Positions 10,307 to 19,198 of a stretch of DNA of 64,000 nucleotides are shown here, one piece after another (position 1 is the stretch's first letter; each line of letters opens with the position of its first letter). Below the pieces are notes generated by a model. That model made no database searches. It was not told the origin of the DNA and worked only from the letters and a program-made list of their open reading frames with translations. Made by a program: the position numbers and the translations under genes. Source of the stretch: a bacterium (GTDB taxonomy: Bacteria > Hinthialibacterota > Hinthialibacteria > OLB16); contig JAJVIK010000001.1 in NCBI GenBank assembly GCA_022072055.1, positions 1 through 64,000 of the forward strand. The letters run 5' to 3'.

Positions 10307-11059
10307 TTATCGCCGAAAACCGGGTCCAGGTTGAGGGGAAGCCCCCGAAAAGCCCGCTTTTCGCAGGAGCGCCTCGGCGATTTCCAGGTCGAACGGGGTA
10401 GTGACCTTAAGGTTGGATTCCGCTCCCATGACCCAGGCGATGGGACACCCCCGTCGCTCCAAGATCATGCAGTCATCGGTCACTTGCGGGTCCGGGGCCC
10501 TCATGAAATCGAGGTAAGCGTCCCAAATCAGGTCGAAACGGAAGGTTTGCGGGGTCTGAATCCGGTAAAGGTTCTGTCTGGGGAGCGTCTCCTTGAGGAA
10601 TCCCTCTTCCCCGTGTTTGAGGGTGTCGGTCAACGGGATGGCCACGGTGGCGGCCCCGGTCTCCCGCGCGCGACGGACGGATTCCAGGATCATCTCCGGC
10701 GTGACAAAGGGGCGCGCGGCATCATGGATGACCACGATTTCCGGGGGCCGGTCGGCAAGCCGAGCCAGACCGGCATGGACCGAGTCAAAGCGCTCTCGGC
10801 CCCCTGGAACCAGCGCGACTCGTTCACCAAGCCCGAGGGACTGAAGGTGAGATTCGATCTCCTCCCTGTCATCCGGGCGATGAACCAGAACCATTTCCCC
10901 CCCGATGATCCCGGAATTTGCCAAGGTCCGGAGGGAATAGGTGAAGAGCGGACACCCCTCCAGAGACAGCAAGACCTTGTTCTTGCCCCCGGAGGCGGCC
11001 TCCAGGCGTTTCCCGGAACCGGCAGCGACTAGGATGGCGGCGACTGTCGGATTCGGCAT
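10307..11059 (-). CDS. ispD: 2-C-methyl-D-erythritol 4-phosphate cytidylyltransferase
   Basis: 250 residues; the ATG at 11059 gives MPNPTVAAILVAAGSGKR, the nucleotide-binding start of the family. Other family segments are IHDAARPFVTPEMI, the substrate-contacting IPLTDTLK, and PQTFRFDLI followed by VTDDCMILE, ending in TTPFDLEIAEALL. IspD makes CDP-methylerythritol in the non-mevalonate isoprenoid pathway. It is divergent from the MmeI-like gene and followed by clpC on the same strand. ispF, its common partner, is not adjacent. Confidence 0.93.
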   Translation of the reverse strand: MPNPTVAAILVAAGSGKRLEAASGGKNKVLLSLEGCPLFTYSLRTLANSGIIGGEMVLVHRPDDREEIESHLQSLGLGERVALVPGGRERFDSVHAGLARLADRPPEIVVIHDAARPFVTPEMILESVRRARETGAATVAIPLTDTLKHGEEGFLKETLPRQNLYRIQTPQTFRFDLIWDAYLDFMRAPDPQVTDDCMILERRGCPIAWVMGAESNLKVTTPFDLEIAEALLRKAGFSGASPQPGPGFRR

Positions 11060-11161
11060 GGTGAAGGGAATGATGCCAGTTGATGGCCGAGGGACAAGCC
11101 CCGGCGGTCGCGTCGAGAGCCGAGCCTCCCATTCCCAGATCCGAGCTGAGGGGTGTTCCAC

Positions 11162-11190
11162 TTGACTTGCCGTTCGACCGCTTTGAAATA
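11162..11190 (+). promoter_or_regulatory. Possible promoter of the MmeI-like gene
   Basis: TTGACT (11162-11167) and GAAATA (11185-11190) are separated by 17 bases. The -10 match is poor. If used, transcription would begin almost at the ATG at 11196, which has no ribosome binding site, so the message would be nearly leaderless. Confidence 0.3.
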
Positions 11191-11195
11191 CCCGC

Positions 11196-13970
11196 ATGTA
11201 TAGGAGCCGCGCCACGATTCCCGAACAACTGATGTCGTTTGCCCGAAAATGGCGGAGGTTCGGCGGGCGCGAACAGATGGAGGCGCAGACCTTCCTCGGC
11301 GAGCTCCTGGACATCTACGACGCCCACTACCCTCCCGGGACGCTCTTTGAACAGCACACGGTTCGGGTCAAGCACGCCCCCAAGAAGAAGAACCAGAACC
11401 TCCTGTTCGCGGTGGATGAGGTGGAATACACCGCCGAGCGGATGGACATGTATATCCCCAAGGTCTGCGTGTGGGAAATGAAAGGCCCGGAGGAGACCGA
11501 CCTGGGACGCCATCACGAGCAAGTGCTCCGGTATTGGGCGCGGATGCGCCCGCGCTACATGGTCCTGTGCAACTTCAAGGAGTTCTGGATCTACGACACG
11601 GATGAGGAGAACGGGCAGAACCGACCCAAGGTCCGGTTCACCATCGACGAGCTCCCCGAATACGCGGACGCGCTGCTGTTCCTTCGAGGGGAAGTGAGCC
11701 ATTTCCCCCAGCGAGCGGAGCGGGTGACTCGCGAAATGGCGAGCCGTCTGGGGCAATTGGTCCGTGAGGCGACCCACGGGAACGGCGGCAAGGGGGTAGA
11801 CCGTGAGCGAATCACCAAGTTCGCCCTGGAGTGCGTGTTCGCCATGTTTGCCGAGGACACGGACCTGTTTCCTCGGGGTCTGTTTTCCCGTTCGCTTGAG
11901 GAGGCCGGACGGGCGGGGTCTCTCGGTCCGGTTTACGACCTGTTCGAGGATTTGGGACGCCCGGACACCGAGGGGAAGGTCAATCGCCTCGCGCCCTATG
12001 TCAACGGTTCGCTCTACGACCGCCGTCAGGCGCGAATCACCCTCTCTCCGGAGCACATCGAGGTGCTCCACTCGGCGGCGCGGGATTTCGATTGGCGCGA
12101 TGTCCGCCCCGAGATCTTCGGCTCGATCTTCGAACAGGCGCTCGACCCGGCGGACCGTCATGAGCTGGGGGCCCACTTCACCCGCGAGGAGGACATCCTC
12201 AAGGTGGTGACCCCCACGGTCCTTGTGCCGTGGCGGAGGAAAATCCGGGCGGCGAAGCTCCCCAAGGACGTGGAAAAGGTGGCGGAGGAGATGCGCCTCT
12301 TCCATGTTCTCGATCCGGCCTGTGGGTGCGGGAACTTCCTGTACGTGGTCTACCGTGAGATGAAGCGGCTGGAGTCGGCGATCAAGGAGCAGTGGCACTG
12401 GGCCCAGCGCCGCGCGGGCGCGAGGAAATGGGCGATTCCGCCCCCGCCCCAGGGGCCTTATTTCACCCTCCGCCAGCTCCACGGCATCGAGATCAATCCC
12501 TTCGCCTCGGAACTCGCGCGCACGGTGCTCTGGATCGGCGAGCATTTGGCCAAGGTGGAGTTCGACCTGGACGAGGAAACCCTGCCTCTCAAGAACCTGG
12601 ATGAGGTGATCGTTTGTGGGGACGCGCTGCTGACCGAGTGGCCGAGACCGGAGGGGGAGCTCGCGATAGTCGGGAACCCGCCCTACCTGGGGGTCCGCAA
12701 GATGCGCGGGGAGCTCGGGGACTCCTATGTGGAGAACCTTTTCCGGCTCTTCCCGGAAAACCGGGCGGCGGATTATGTGACTTACTGGTTCCCGAAGGCG
12801 CTCGCGACCCTGCGACCGGGCGAGCGCGCTGGGTTTGTGACCACCAACTCCATCGCGCAGAACGAAAGTCGCGAGGCCAGCATCGACAAGCTGATCGAGG
12901 CGGGGGGAACGCTGACCGATGTGTGGAAATCCTACCCGTGGCCGGGTGAGGCGGCGGTCCATGTTTCCATTGTCAACTGGGTGATGGAGAAGCATGAGGG
13001 GATCCGGATGTTGGACGGACAGGAGGTGTCCGCGATCACCCCGCGCTTCACGGACGCCATTGATGTCACCCGCGCCCGACCGATCCGGATGAACGAGGGG
13101 TTGTCCTTCATGGGGGTCACGCCGGGGAATAAGGAATTCATCCTCGACGCGGAGCAGAGAGAGGCGATCCTTGCCGCCGACCGGAAATCCAAGAAGGTCA
13201 TCAAGCCCTTCCTGGTCGGAAAGGACCTGAGTCGAGAGGTCGATCAGCAACCGACGCGCTGGGTTATCGATTTTGGCCTGATTGAGTTGGAAGAAGCCGA
13301 AAAGTTCTCAGGAGCGTTACGCTATGTGCGAAAGCACGTCTGGCCCATCCGAAAGTCGAACCGACGCCTGGCTTACGCCAAGAGGTGGTGGCGTTTTGTT
13401 GAGCCACGACCAGGCCTGAGAGCGGCGCTTAAGGGGAAGGAGCGTTACCTCGGCATCCCGGAGGTGTCCCCGCATGTCCAGTTTACGTTTGTCGACGCGG
13501 ACGTGGTTCCCGATCACCAGGTGATCGTGATTGTCCTTCCAACCTCATATCACTTTGGGATTCTACAATCGGCAATCCATGAACAGTGGGCTCTGCACAA
13601 GAGTTCCACGCTCGGGGAGGGGTTGCGCTACACCAGCACCACCATCTTCGAGACCTTCCCCTTTCCGCGCCATCCGGATGGGTCCTATGACCCGCGGATG
13701 ATCCCCGCGAGCAAGCAGGGGCGCGAGGTCGAGAAGCGCGCGCGGGCGCTGTATGAGCGCCGCGCCGAGCTGTGCAGAAAGCTCAACTTGGGGCTGACCA
13801 AGCTCTACAATCAGATGAAGGCTGAGGAGCTCCCAGAGCTCCGGGAGCTTCACGATTCCCTGAATGACGCGGTCAACGCCTGTTACGGCTGGCCGGAAGG
13901 AACTTGGCGGGATGAGAACGAGGTGCTCTCCCGGTTGCTGGCGTTGAACAAGGAGCTGACTAACTGGTGA
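11196..13970 (+). CDS. MmeI-like single-chain restriction endonuclease/methyltransferase (type IIG/IIL)
   Basis: 924 residues in the MmeI order: N-terminal nuclease, helical spacer, gamma-class methyltransferase, target-recognition and C-terminal parts. The nuclease motif D-X9-E-X-K is exact: Asp84, Glu94, Lys96 (WEMK at 93-96). AdoMet motif I is DPACGCGNFL (about 373) and catalytic motif IV is GNPPYLG (about 492), predicting N6-adenine methylation. Such enzymes cut and protect with one polypeptide and one specificity domain. The start at 11196 keeps the family's first helix (IPEQLMSFARKW); no Shine-Dalgarno is visible. A retropepsin-like gene starts 24 bases after the stop. Confidence 0.88.
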   Translation: MYRSRATIPEQLMSFARKWRRFGGREQMEAQTFLGELLDIYDAHYPPGTLFEQHTVRVKHAPKKKNQNLLFAVDEVEYTAERMDMYIPKVCVWEMKGPEETDLGRHHEQVLRYWARMRPRYMVLCNFKEFWIYDTDEENGQNRPKVRFTIDELPEYADALLFLRGEVSHFPQRAERVTREMASRLGQLVREATHGNGGKGVDRERITKFALECVFAMFAEDTDLFPRGLFSRSLEEAGRAGSLGPVYDLFEDLGRPDTEGKVNRLAPYVNGSLYDRRQARITLSPEHIEVLHSAARDFDWRDVRPEIFGSIFEQALDPADRHELGAHFTREEDILKVVTPTVLVPWRRKIRAAKLPKDVEKVAEEMRLFHVLDPACGCGNFLYVVYREMKRLESAIKEQWHWAQRRAGARKWAIPPPPQGPYFTLRQLHGIEINPFASELARTVLWIGEHLAKVEFDLDEETLPLKNLDEVIVCGDALLTEWPRPEGELAIVGNPPYLGVRKMRGELGDSYVENLFRLFPENRAADYVTYWFPKALATLRPGERAGFVTTNSIAQNESREASIDKLIEAGGTLTDVWKSYPWPGEAAVHVSIVNWVMEKHEGIRMLDGQEVSAITPRFTDAIDVTRARPIRMNEGLSFMGVTPGNKEFILDAEQREAILAADRKSKKVIKPFLVGKDLSREVDQQPTRWVIDFGLIELEEAEKFSGALRYVRKHVWPIRKSNRRLAYAKRWWRFVEPRPGLRAALKGKERYLGIPEVSPHVQFTFVDADVVPDHQVIVIVLPTSYHFGILQSAIHEQWALHKSSTLGEGLRYTSTTIFETFPFPRHPDGSYDPRMIPASKQGREVEKRARALYERRAELCRKLNLGLTKLYNQMKAEELPELRELHDSLNDAVNACYGWPEGTWRDENEVLSRLLALNKELTNW

Positions 13971-13993
13971 CGGGAAGCGGAGGAGCGAGCAAG

Positions 13994-14377
13994 ATGGGAC
14001 TCTTTGCGGTGGACCTGGAATTGATCGCGCCGGGACGGAGAGGCTCGCCGATCCGCGTGAGAGACATGATTGTGGACACCGGGTCGGAGGTTTCGTGGGT
14101 TCCGGCGGAAATCCTGAAAACAGCGGGTGTCAAGGTCCGGAAGAAGGGGCAACCCTTCCTCATGGCCAACGGGGAGTCCATCATCCGCGACATCGGCTAC
14201 GCCATTCTGCGCTGCGGCGATTTTGAAACGGTGGACGAGGTGGTCTTCGCGCGCCCGGAGGATTGCCGCCTCCTCGGTGCTCGAACCCTGGAAGGATTCA
14301 ACGCCCGCGTGGACCCGGCGAAAAAACGGCTTGTGGCCGCCGGCCCACACTTGGCCACCGGCAATCGCAAGGGTTGA
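13994..14377 (+). CDS. Retropepsin-like (clan AA) aspartyl protease
   Basis: 127 residues. The ATG at 13994 is preferred over a GTG at 13967 because GGAGGAG lies 8 bases before it. The active-site motif of retroviral-type aspartyl proteases is present as MIVDTGSEVSWVP (about residues 26-38), and the second conserved patch as DCRLLGARTLEGFNARVD. Single-domain proteins of this sort are active as homodimers. Substrates of the bacterial AF_0612-type family are unknown. It lies 23 bases after the MmeI-like gene on the same strand and converges with the next gene (5-base gap), so it forms a two-gene unit with the restriction enzyme. Confidence 0.75.
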   Translation: MGLFAVDLELIAPGRRGSPIRVRDMIVDTGSEVSWVPAEILKTAGVKVRKKGQPFLMANGESIIRDIGYAILRCGDFETVDEVVFARPEDCRLLGARTLEGFNARVDPAKKRLVAAGPHLATGNRKG

Positions 14378-14382
14378 GGGTC

Positions 14383-15417
14383 TCACCCCACCTTGAGCAC
14401 GATCTTCCCGAACTGCTCCCCGGCCTCCATCCGCGCCATCGCCTCCGGACCCTTCTCCAGCGGGAGGACCGAATCCACAACCGGCTTCATGCGCGCGTTG
14501 GCGACCGCCTTGACCATCCGGCGGAAGTCCTCATGCGAGCCCATGGTCGAGCCATGCACCGAGACCTGGTTCCAGTACAGCGCCTGGATGTTGACCTCGG
14601 CGGTCGGCCCGGTGGTGATGCCGCAATGGACGATCCTTCCCCCGCGACGGACCGAGGCGAAATTGATCGCCCAGGTGGCCGCGCCGACCGTGTCGAAGGC
14701 GATGTCCACCCCGCGTCCCCGGGTGAGCTCCTTGACCGCCGCCCCCACATCCGGCGTGGTCTTGTAGTTGATCGCGTGATCCGCGCCGAGGGCCATCGCG
14801 CGTTCGAGCTTTTCATCGGAGGATGAGGTCACAATCACCTCGCCCGCCGCGAGCTTGGCCAACTGAAGCCCCGCGAGCGCCGCGCCGCCCCCGATGCCAT
14901 GGATCAGCACGGTTTCCCCGGGAACCATCCGCGCCTTGGAGAACAGCATCCTCCAGGCTGTGACATAGGCGAGGGGCAACGCCGCCGCTTCCTCATCGGT
15001 GAGGTGCGCGGGTTTGGGATACAGGTTTCCGGCGGGCATGACCACTTTCTCCGCGAAGGTCCCGGAGCGCGAAAGCCCCACGATGCCGAAGCCCGGCTCC
15101 TCGCTCTGCTCCCCACGAAAACAATATTCCCCCTTGCCGCTGCTCAACCCTGGGTTCAAGACCACTTCATCCCCCACCGAAACCTCATCCACACCCGAAC
15201 CGAGCGCAGCGACCTCTCCACAGAGGTCCGAACCGAGCACATGGGGATACTGGAGCTTCATTCCCGGACGGCCCTTGCGGACCCAGATGTCCAGGTGGTT
15301 CAGGGCGGCCGCGCGCACCTCGATCAAGGCCTCGCCCGGACCCGGTGTGGGAGCGGGGATGTCCTCGAAGCGAACACACTCCGGACCGCCATGCTCGCGA
15401 ATGACAACGGCTTTCAT
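14383..15417 (-). CDS. Zinc-binding alcohol dehydrogenase family / quinone oxidoreductase-like enzyme
   Basis: 344 residues from the ATG at 15417, which has GGAGGGAG upstream. MDR-fold: GroES-like N-terminal domain (VLGSDLCGEVAALG, VSVGDEVVLNPG), then a Rossmann NADP-binding domain with GIGGGAALAGLQLAK. Cysteines in the GLSSGKGEYCFRGEQ loop sit where structural zinc binds in zinc-dependent members but the canonical four-Cys set is not complete, so activity may be zinc-independent. It probably reduces a quinone or enone with NAD(P)H. It lies 26 bases downstream of the antiporter pair on the same strand. Confidence 0.82.
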   Translation of the reverse strand: MKAVVIREHGGPECVRFEDIPAPTPGPGEALIEVRAAALNHLDIWVRKGRPGMKLQYPHVLGSDLCGEVAALGSGVDEVSVGDEVVLNPGLSSGKGEYCFRGEQSEEPGFGIVGLSRSGTFAEKVVMPAGNLYPKPAHLTDEEAAALPLAYVTAWRMLFSKARMVPGETVLIHGIGGGAALAGLQLAKLAAGEVIVTSSSDEKLERAMALGADHAINYKTTPDVGAAVKELTRGRGVDIAFDTVGAATWAINFASVRRGGRIVHCGITTGPTAEVNIQALYWNQVSVHGSTMGSHEDFRRMVKAVANARMKPVVDSVLPLEKGPEAMARMEAGEQFGKIVLKVG

Positions 15418-15443
15418 CGGAGCTCCCTCCTTTTCCAATCGGA

Positions 15444-16820
15444 TCAGCGGAAGAACACCAAGGTGACCGCGATAAAGAGCGGAATCAAGATCGAAAGGCT
15501 GTAGGCGAAGAACCCGAAGAAGCTCGGCATCTTCACGCCGGAGTGCTCGGCGATGCTCTTGACCATGAAGTTGGGGGCGTTGCCGATATAGCTGTTCGCT
15601 CCCATGAACACGGCCCCGCAGGAAATCGCCACGAGAAGCGGCGAGGCGATGGCGCCTGTCGCGGTGTCCACATTGAACAGGACCTCATTGGGATGGGGCC
15701 ACTCCAAAGTCCCGGCGGTCTGGAAGAAGACCACATAAGTCGGGGCGTTGTCGAGGAAGGTCGAAAGGAGCCCGGTGGCCCAGAAGAATCCGGCCGGAGA
15801 TTCCAGCCCAAGCTCCCTGCCCCGCAGGTTCAATATCTCAATCGGGACCTGCATGGTGATGAACAGCCCGATAAAGAGCGCGGCGACCTCGTTGATCGGG
15901 AAGAAGTTGAACTCGTTGGCCTTTCGAATCCCGCGTGGGGAAACGAGCAGCGAAACCCCCGCGAGGGCGAGCTGCACGATCTCCCGCAACCCGACCGGGT
16001 CGAGCTTCGGGACTTTCCAACCGAAGGGGAAGATGTATTTGCCGGGAACGAGCAACCCCACCGCCAGGATCACCCCGACAAGAAGTACAAAGTTGCGCTT
16101 GCCCTCGATCCGGATGGGTTTGCGCTCAGTCTCATCCATACGAATGGCCTCAGGGGACTCGCGCCTCCAGGCCAGGGAATCCCAGATATAGTAAATGGCC
16201 AGCAACGCCGCGCAGCAAAACGCCCACTCCCAAACCAGCGAGAAGGTCCAGAGAAACGGCACTCCGCGCAAATACCCCAGGAACAGCGGCGGGTCGCCGA
16301 TCGGGAGCAGGCTCCCGCCGATGTTGGAGACCACGAAGATGAAAAAGACCACGGTGTGGACCTTGAGTTTCCGCTCGCGGTTGATCTCCAGAAGCGGGCG
16401 AATGAGGAGCATCGAGGCCCCGGTGGTGCCGATGAAACTCGCGAGCAGCCCCCCCAGCGCGATGATGAAGGTGTTGGTGGCCGGGTGCGCGGGAATGTCC
16501 CCGGAGATGCGGATTCCCCCGCTGATGGTGTAAAGGCTGAGCAGCACAACAATGAAAGGGACAAAATCCTTGAGGACCGCGTGGTCCAACACCGCAACCA
16601 CCGAGGTCCAGCCTGGCTCCAGGGCGTGCCCCTCATGGGGATAGCCATAACCTCGCAGGAGATAGTAACCCAGGGTGAGCAAGGCCAGGATTCCGGAAAC
16701 GAGGAGCTTGTTCCGATTCTTGTGCCACCAGCGCTCGGTGGACGGAATAATCGGGAAGAGCGCGATCGCGAGGAGCAGCGCGACAAAGGGGGCCGTGGCG
16801 AGGAGCGAAGGGGCGGTCAT
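15444..16820 (-). CDS. NhaD/CitMHS_2-type sodium-proton antiporter, copy 1
   Basis: 458 residues with about 12 hydrophobic segments. Ion-transporter-superfamily signatures include FIGTTGASMLLIRPLLEIN, NIGGSLLPIGDPPLFLGYLRGVPF and GLLSTFLDNAPTYVVFFQTA, the last containing the S/T-x-x-D-N-A-P motif used for ion binding in NhaD relatives. The likely job is export of Na+ (or an organic anion/metal) against protons. The ATG at 16820 follows the upstream paralogue's stop by 4 bases with AAGGG between, suggesting translational coupling. Confidence 0.82.
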   Translation of the reverse strand: MTAPSLLATAPFVALLLAIALFPIIPSTERWWHKNRNKLLVSGILALLTLGYYLLRGYGYPHEGHALEPGWTSVVAVLDHAVLKDFVPFIVVLLSLYTISGGIRISGDIPAHPATNTFIIALGGLLASFIGTTGASMLLIRPLLEINRERKLKVHTVVFFIFVVSNIGGSLLPIGDPPLFLGYLRGVPFLWTFSLVWEWAFCCAALLAIYYIWDSLAWRRESPEAIRMDETERKPIRIEGKRNFVLLVGVILAVGLLVPGKYIFPFGWKVPKLDPVGLREIVQLALAGVSLLVSPRGIRKANEFNFFPINEVAALFIGLFITMQVPIEILNLRGRELGLESPAGFFWATGLLSTFLDNAPTYVVFFQTAGTLEWPHPNEVLFNVDTATGAIASPLLVAISCGAVFMGANSYIGNAPNFMVKSIAEHSGVKMPSFFGFFAYSLSILIPLFIAVTLVFFR

Positions 16821-16824
16821 CCCT

Positions 16825-18402
16825 TCACATCATAAAGATAAAGGTCACCAAGATAAAGATCGGAATCAGGATCCCCACGCTGTAAAGCATGTATCCGAAG
16901 AAGCTCGGCATCTTGACCCCGGCGCTCTCGGCGATGCTCTTGACCATGAAGTTGGGGCCGTTGCCGATATAGGTGTTGGCGCCCATGAACACGGATCCGA
17001 GCGAAACCGCGGTGAGGAGCGGGATCGGGATGCTCCCGGTGGCGGTCTGAACTCCGGACATCATTTCGTTGGGATTCGGCCACGGCAGCGTTCCGGCGGT
17101 CTGGAAGTAGACGACATAAGTGGGGGCGTTGTCGAGGAACGAGGAGAGTATCCCACTGGCCCAGAAGAATTGCGCGGGAGTGGTCAGCCCGAGTTCAGGC
17201 CCTTTGGCGTTCAGGATTTCAATCGGAGCCTGCATAGTGATGAAGATCCCGATGAACAGGCAGGCGACCTCGCCGATGGGGGTGAAGTTGAACTTATTGG
17301 CCTCGCGGATGGCTTTCGACGTGAGCAGCATCGAAAGAGCGGCGAGAACCAGCTGGGACATTTCCCGCAGTCCCAGCGGTGAGAGGTGGGGAACCTCCCA
17401 ACCGAGGAGTTTCTTGCCTGGAACCAGGAGTCCCACCTCGAACACGATGCCCAACAAGAACAGGAAGTTGATCCCGCCCTGGATGCGGATCGGCTCCTTG
17501 AAGGTTTCATCGAGATCAACGGCAACCGGCTTTTCCTTCCTCCAGGCCCAGGTGTCCCAGATGTAATACACCGCCAGGAGGATCGCCAGGCAAAACGCCC
17601 ACTCCACCACCAGGTGGAAGGTCCAGAGGAAGGGGACCCCTCGCAGGTATCCGAGGAACAGCGGGGGATCGCCGATGGGAAGCAGGCTCCCGCCCACATT
17701 GCAGACAATGAAGATGAAGAAGATCACGGTGTGCGAAACCCGCTGGCGCTCCTGGTTGATCTGGAGCAGGGGTCGGATCAGGAGCATCGCCGCGCCGGTG
17801 GTGCCGATGAAGCTCGCGAGTAATCCCCCAAGCGCGAGGATCGCTGTGTTGGTGCGGGGATGCGCGGGAACATCCCCGGTCACCCGAATCCCGCCGCTGA
17901 TCACAAAGAGACTGAAGAGCAAGACAATGAAGGGGATATAGTCCCCGATCACCGCGTGATGAAGCATCCCCATCACGGTGGCCAGCCCCGGGTCGAGGGC
18001 ATGGTCCCCATGCGGGAACCCGAACCTCCGGAAGAAATAGTAGAGAGTGGTGATCGCCGCGAGCGCGAGCGCCACTTGAAGTTTGCTGCTGTTGTGTTCC
18101 CACCAGTGCTCGGTGGCGTGGATTAACGGCAGCAGGGCGATGCAGAGCAGCAGCGCGACAAACGGGAGGATCCAGAAGAGGGAGGGCACCTCATGGTGGA
18201 CATGCGCTTCTTCCCCATGTCCCCCCGTCCCCGAGTGGACCTGCTCGCTTGGCGAAGCGGCCGCCGGGACGGAGGTGGCTGAGGTGACTGTTTCAACCGA
18301 GCTCGAATGAGTTTCCTGTGACCATGCCTTCGCTTGGAGAACCGACATTCCGAGAATAAGCAGCGAGATCTTCCAGAGGATGCCAACTAAGTGGGTCTTC
18401 AT
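16825..18402 (-). CDS. NhaD/CitMHS_2-type antiporter, copy 2 with His-rich extracytoplasmic head
   Basis: 525 residues. The ATG at 18402 has AAGGAAG upstream and opens a signal-like hydrophobic segment. Next comes a Ser/Thr-rich stretch and a histidine-rich patch (HSGTGGHGEEAHVHHE, about residues 57-72) missing from copy 1. The remainder parallels copy 1 closely: SFIGTTGAAMLLIRPLLQIN, NVGGSLLPIGDPPLFLGYL, ILSSFLDNAPTYVVYFQTA. The tandem arrangement and shared motifs show a gene duplication. The His patch suggests metal binding at the membrane surface, which is inference. Confidence 0.82.
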   Translation of the reverse strand: MKTHLVGILWKISLLILGMSVLQAKAWSQETHSSSVETVTSATSVPAAASPSEQVHSGTGGHGEEAHVHHEVPSLFWILPFVALLLCIALLPLIHATEHWWEHNSSKLQVALALAAITTLYYFFRRFGFPHGDHALDPGLATVMGMLHHAVIGDYIPFIVLLFSLFVISGGIRVTGDVPAHPRTNTAILALGGLLASFIGTTGAAMLLIRPLLQINQERQRVSHTVIFFIFIVCNVGGSLLPIGDPPLFLGYLRGVPFLWTFHLVVEWAFCLAILLAVYYIWDTWAWRKEKPVAVDLDETFKEPIRIQGGINFLFLLGIVFEVGLLVPGKKLLGWEVPHLSPLGLREMSQLVLAALSMLLTSKAIREANKFNFTPIGEVACLFIGIFITMQAPIEILNAKGPELGLTTPAQFFWASGILSSFLDNAPTYVVYFQTAGTLPWPNPNEMMSGVQTATGSIPIPLLTAVSLGSVFMGANTYIGNGPNFMVKSIAESAGVKMPSFFGYMLYSVGILIPIFILVTFIFMM

Positions 18403-18484
18403 GCGGTTCTTCCTTGCAGGTTTTCGCGGTTGAGGGGGGGTGGTACGCTGAGCGCCAAGGGGGGACTGCTTCCCGTTCACGTCG

Positions 18485-19192
18485 ATGTTTCCGATCCGCG
18501 ACACCATCCCAAACACCCATCCTCCGGTGGTCACCCGATTCCTCATCTGGGCGAACATAATCATTTTCGTCTTCCAGGCGCTCTTACCTGAGTGGCAAGT
18601 TCAGAACCTGGTCGAGCGGTTCGGAGTGATCCCGATCCGATTCACTCGACCCCACTACGCCGCGATGCGTGGCTATCCCTGGGATGGATACTGGCCGTTT
18701 CTCACCAGTATGTTCCTGCATGGGGGTTTTCTGCATGTTCTGACCAATGTCTGGACGCTATGGATCTTCGGGGACAATGTGGAGGACCGGATGGGATCAG
18801 GTCGCTTCCTTGCTTTTTACCTTCTTTGCGGGGTCTTAGCGATGGTCATGCACACCCTGACCAATCCCTTCTCCCCGATCCCCGCGATTGGGGCCTCGGG
18901 GGCGATTGCCGGAGTGATGGGGGCGTACTTCGTGCTGTTCCCCAACGCCTGGGTGATTACCCTGGTTCCGATCCTGATCTTTCCGCTTTTCATCCCCATC
19001 CCAGCCTTCATCTACCTCCTGGTTTGGTTCCTGATGCAGTTTGTGAGTGGAGCAAGCTCTCTGTTTGGCCCGGGGCAAGGCGGGGGAATCGCGTGGTGGG
19101 CGCATATCGGGGGTTTTGTGGCCGGGCTGTGGGGTTATTCGTTTTTTCTGCGCCCGGAAAAGAAACGAAGCGTCTCCTCATTTCAAACTTGA
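18485..19192 (+). CDS. Rhomboid family intramembrane serine protease
   Basis: 235 residues, six to seven hydrophobic segments. The catalytic dyad is visible: Ser138 in AIGASGAIAG (GxSG) and His207 in WWAHIGGFVAG. The conserved HGGFLHVLTNVWTLW (His79, His84, Asn88) forms the helix-2 part of the active site. It cleaves transmembrane segments of membrane substrates. It begins 82 bases from the divergent antiporter gene and stops 6 bases before the DUF1549/DUF1553 gene, so those two may be cotranscribed. Confidence 0.9.
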   Translation: MFPIRDTIPNTHPPVVTRFLIWANIIIFVFQALLPEWQVQNLVERFGVIPIRFTRPHYAAMRGYPWDGYWPFLTSMFLHGGFLHVLTNVWTLWIFGDNVEDRMGSGRFLAFYLLCGVLAMVMHTLTNPFSPIPAIGASGAIAGVMGAYFVLFPNAWVITLVPILIFPLFIPIPAFIYLLVWFLMQFVSGASSLFGPGQGGGIAWWAHIGGFVAGLWGYSFFLRPEKKRSVSSFQT

Positions 19193-19198
19193 TGGGGA

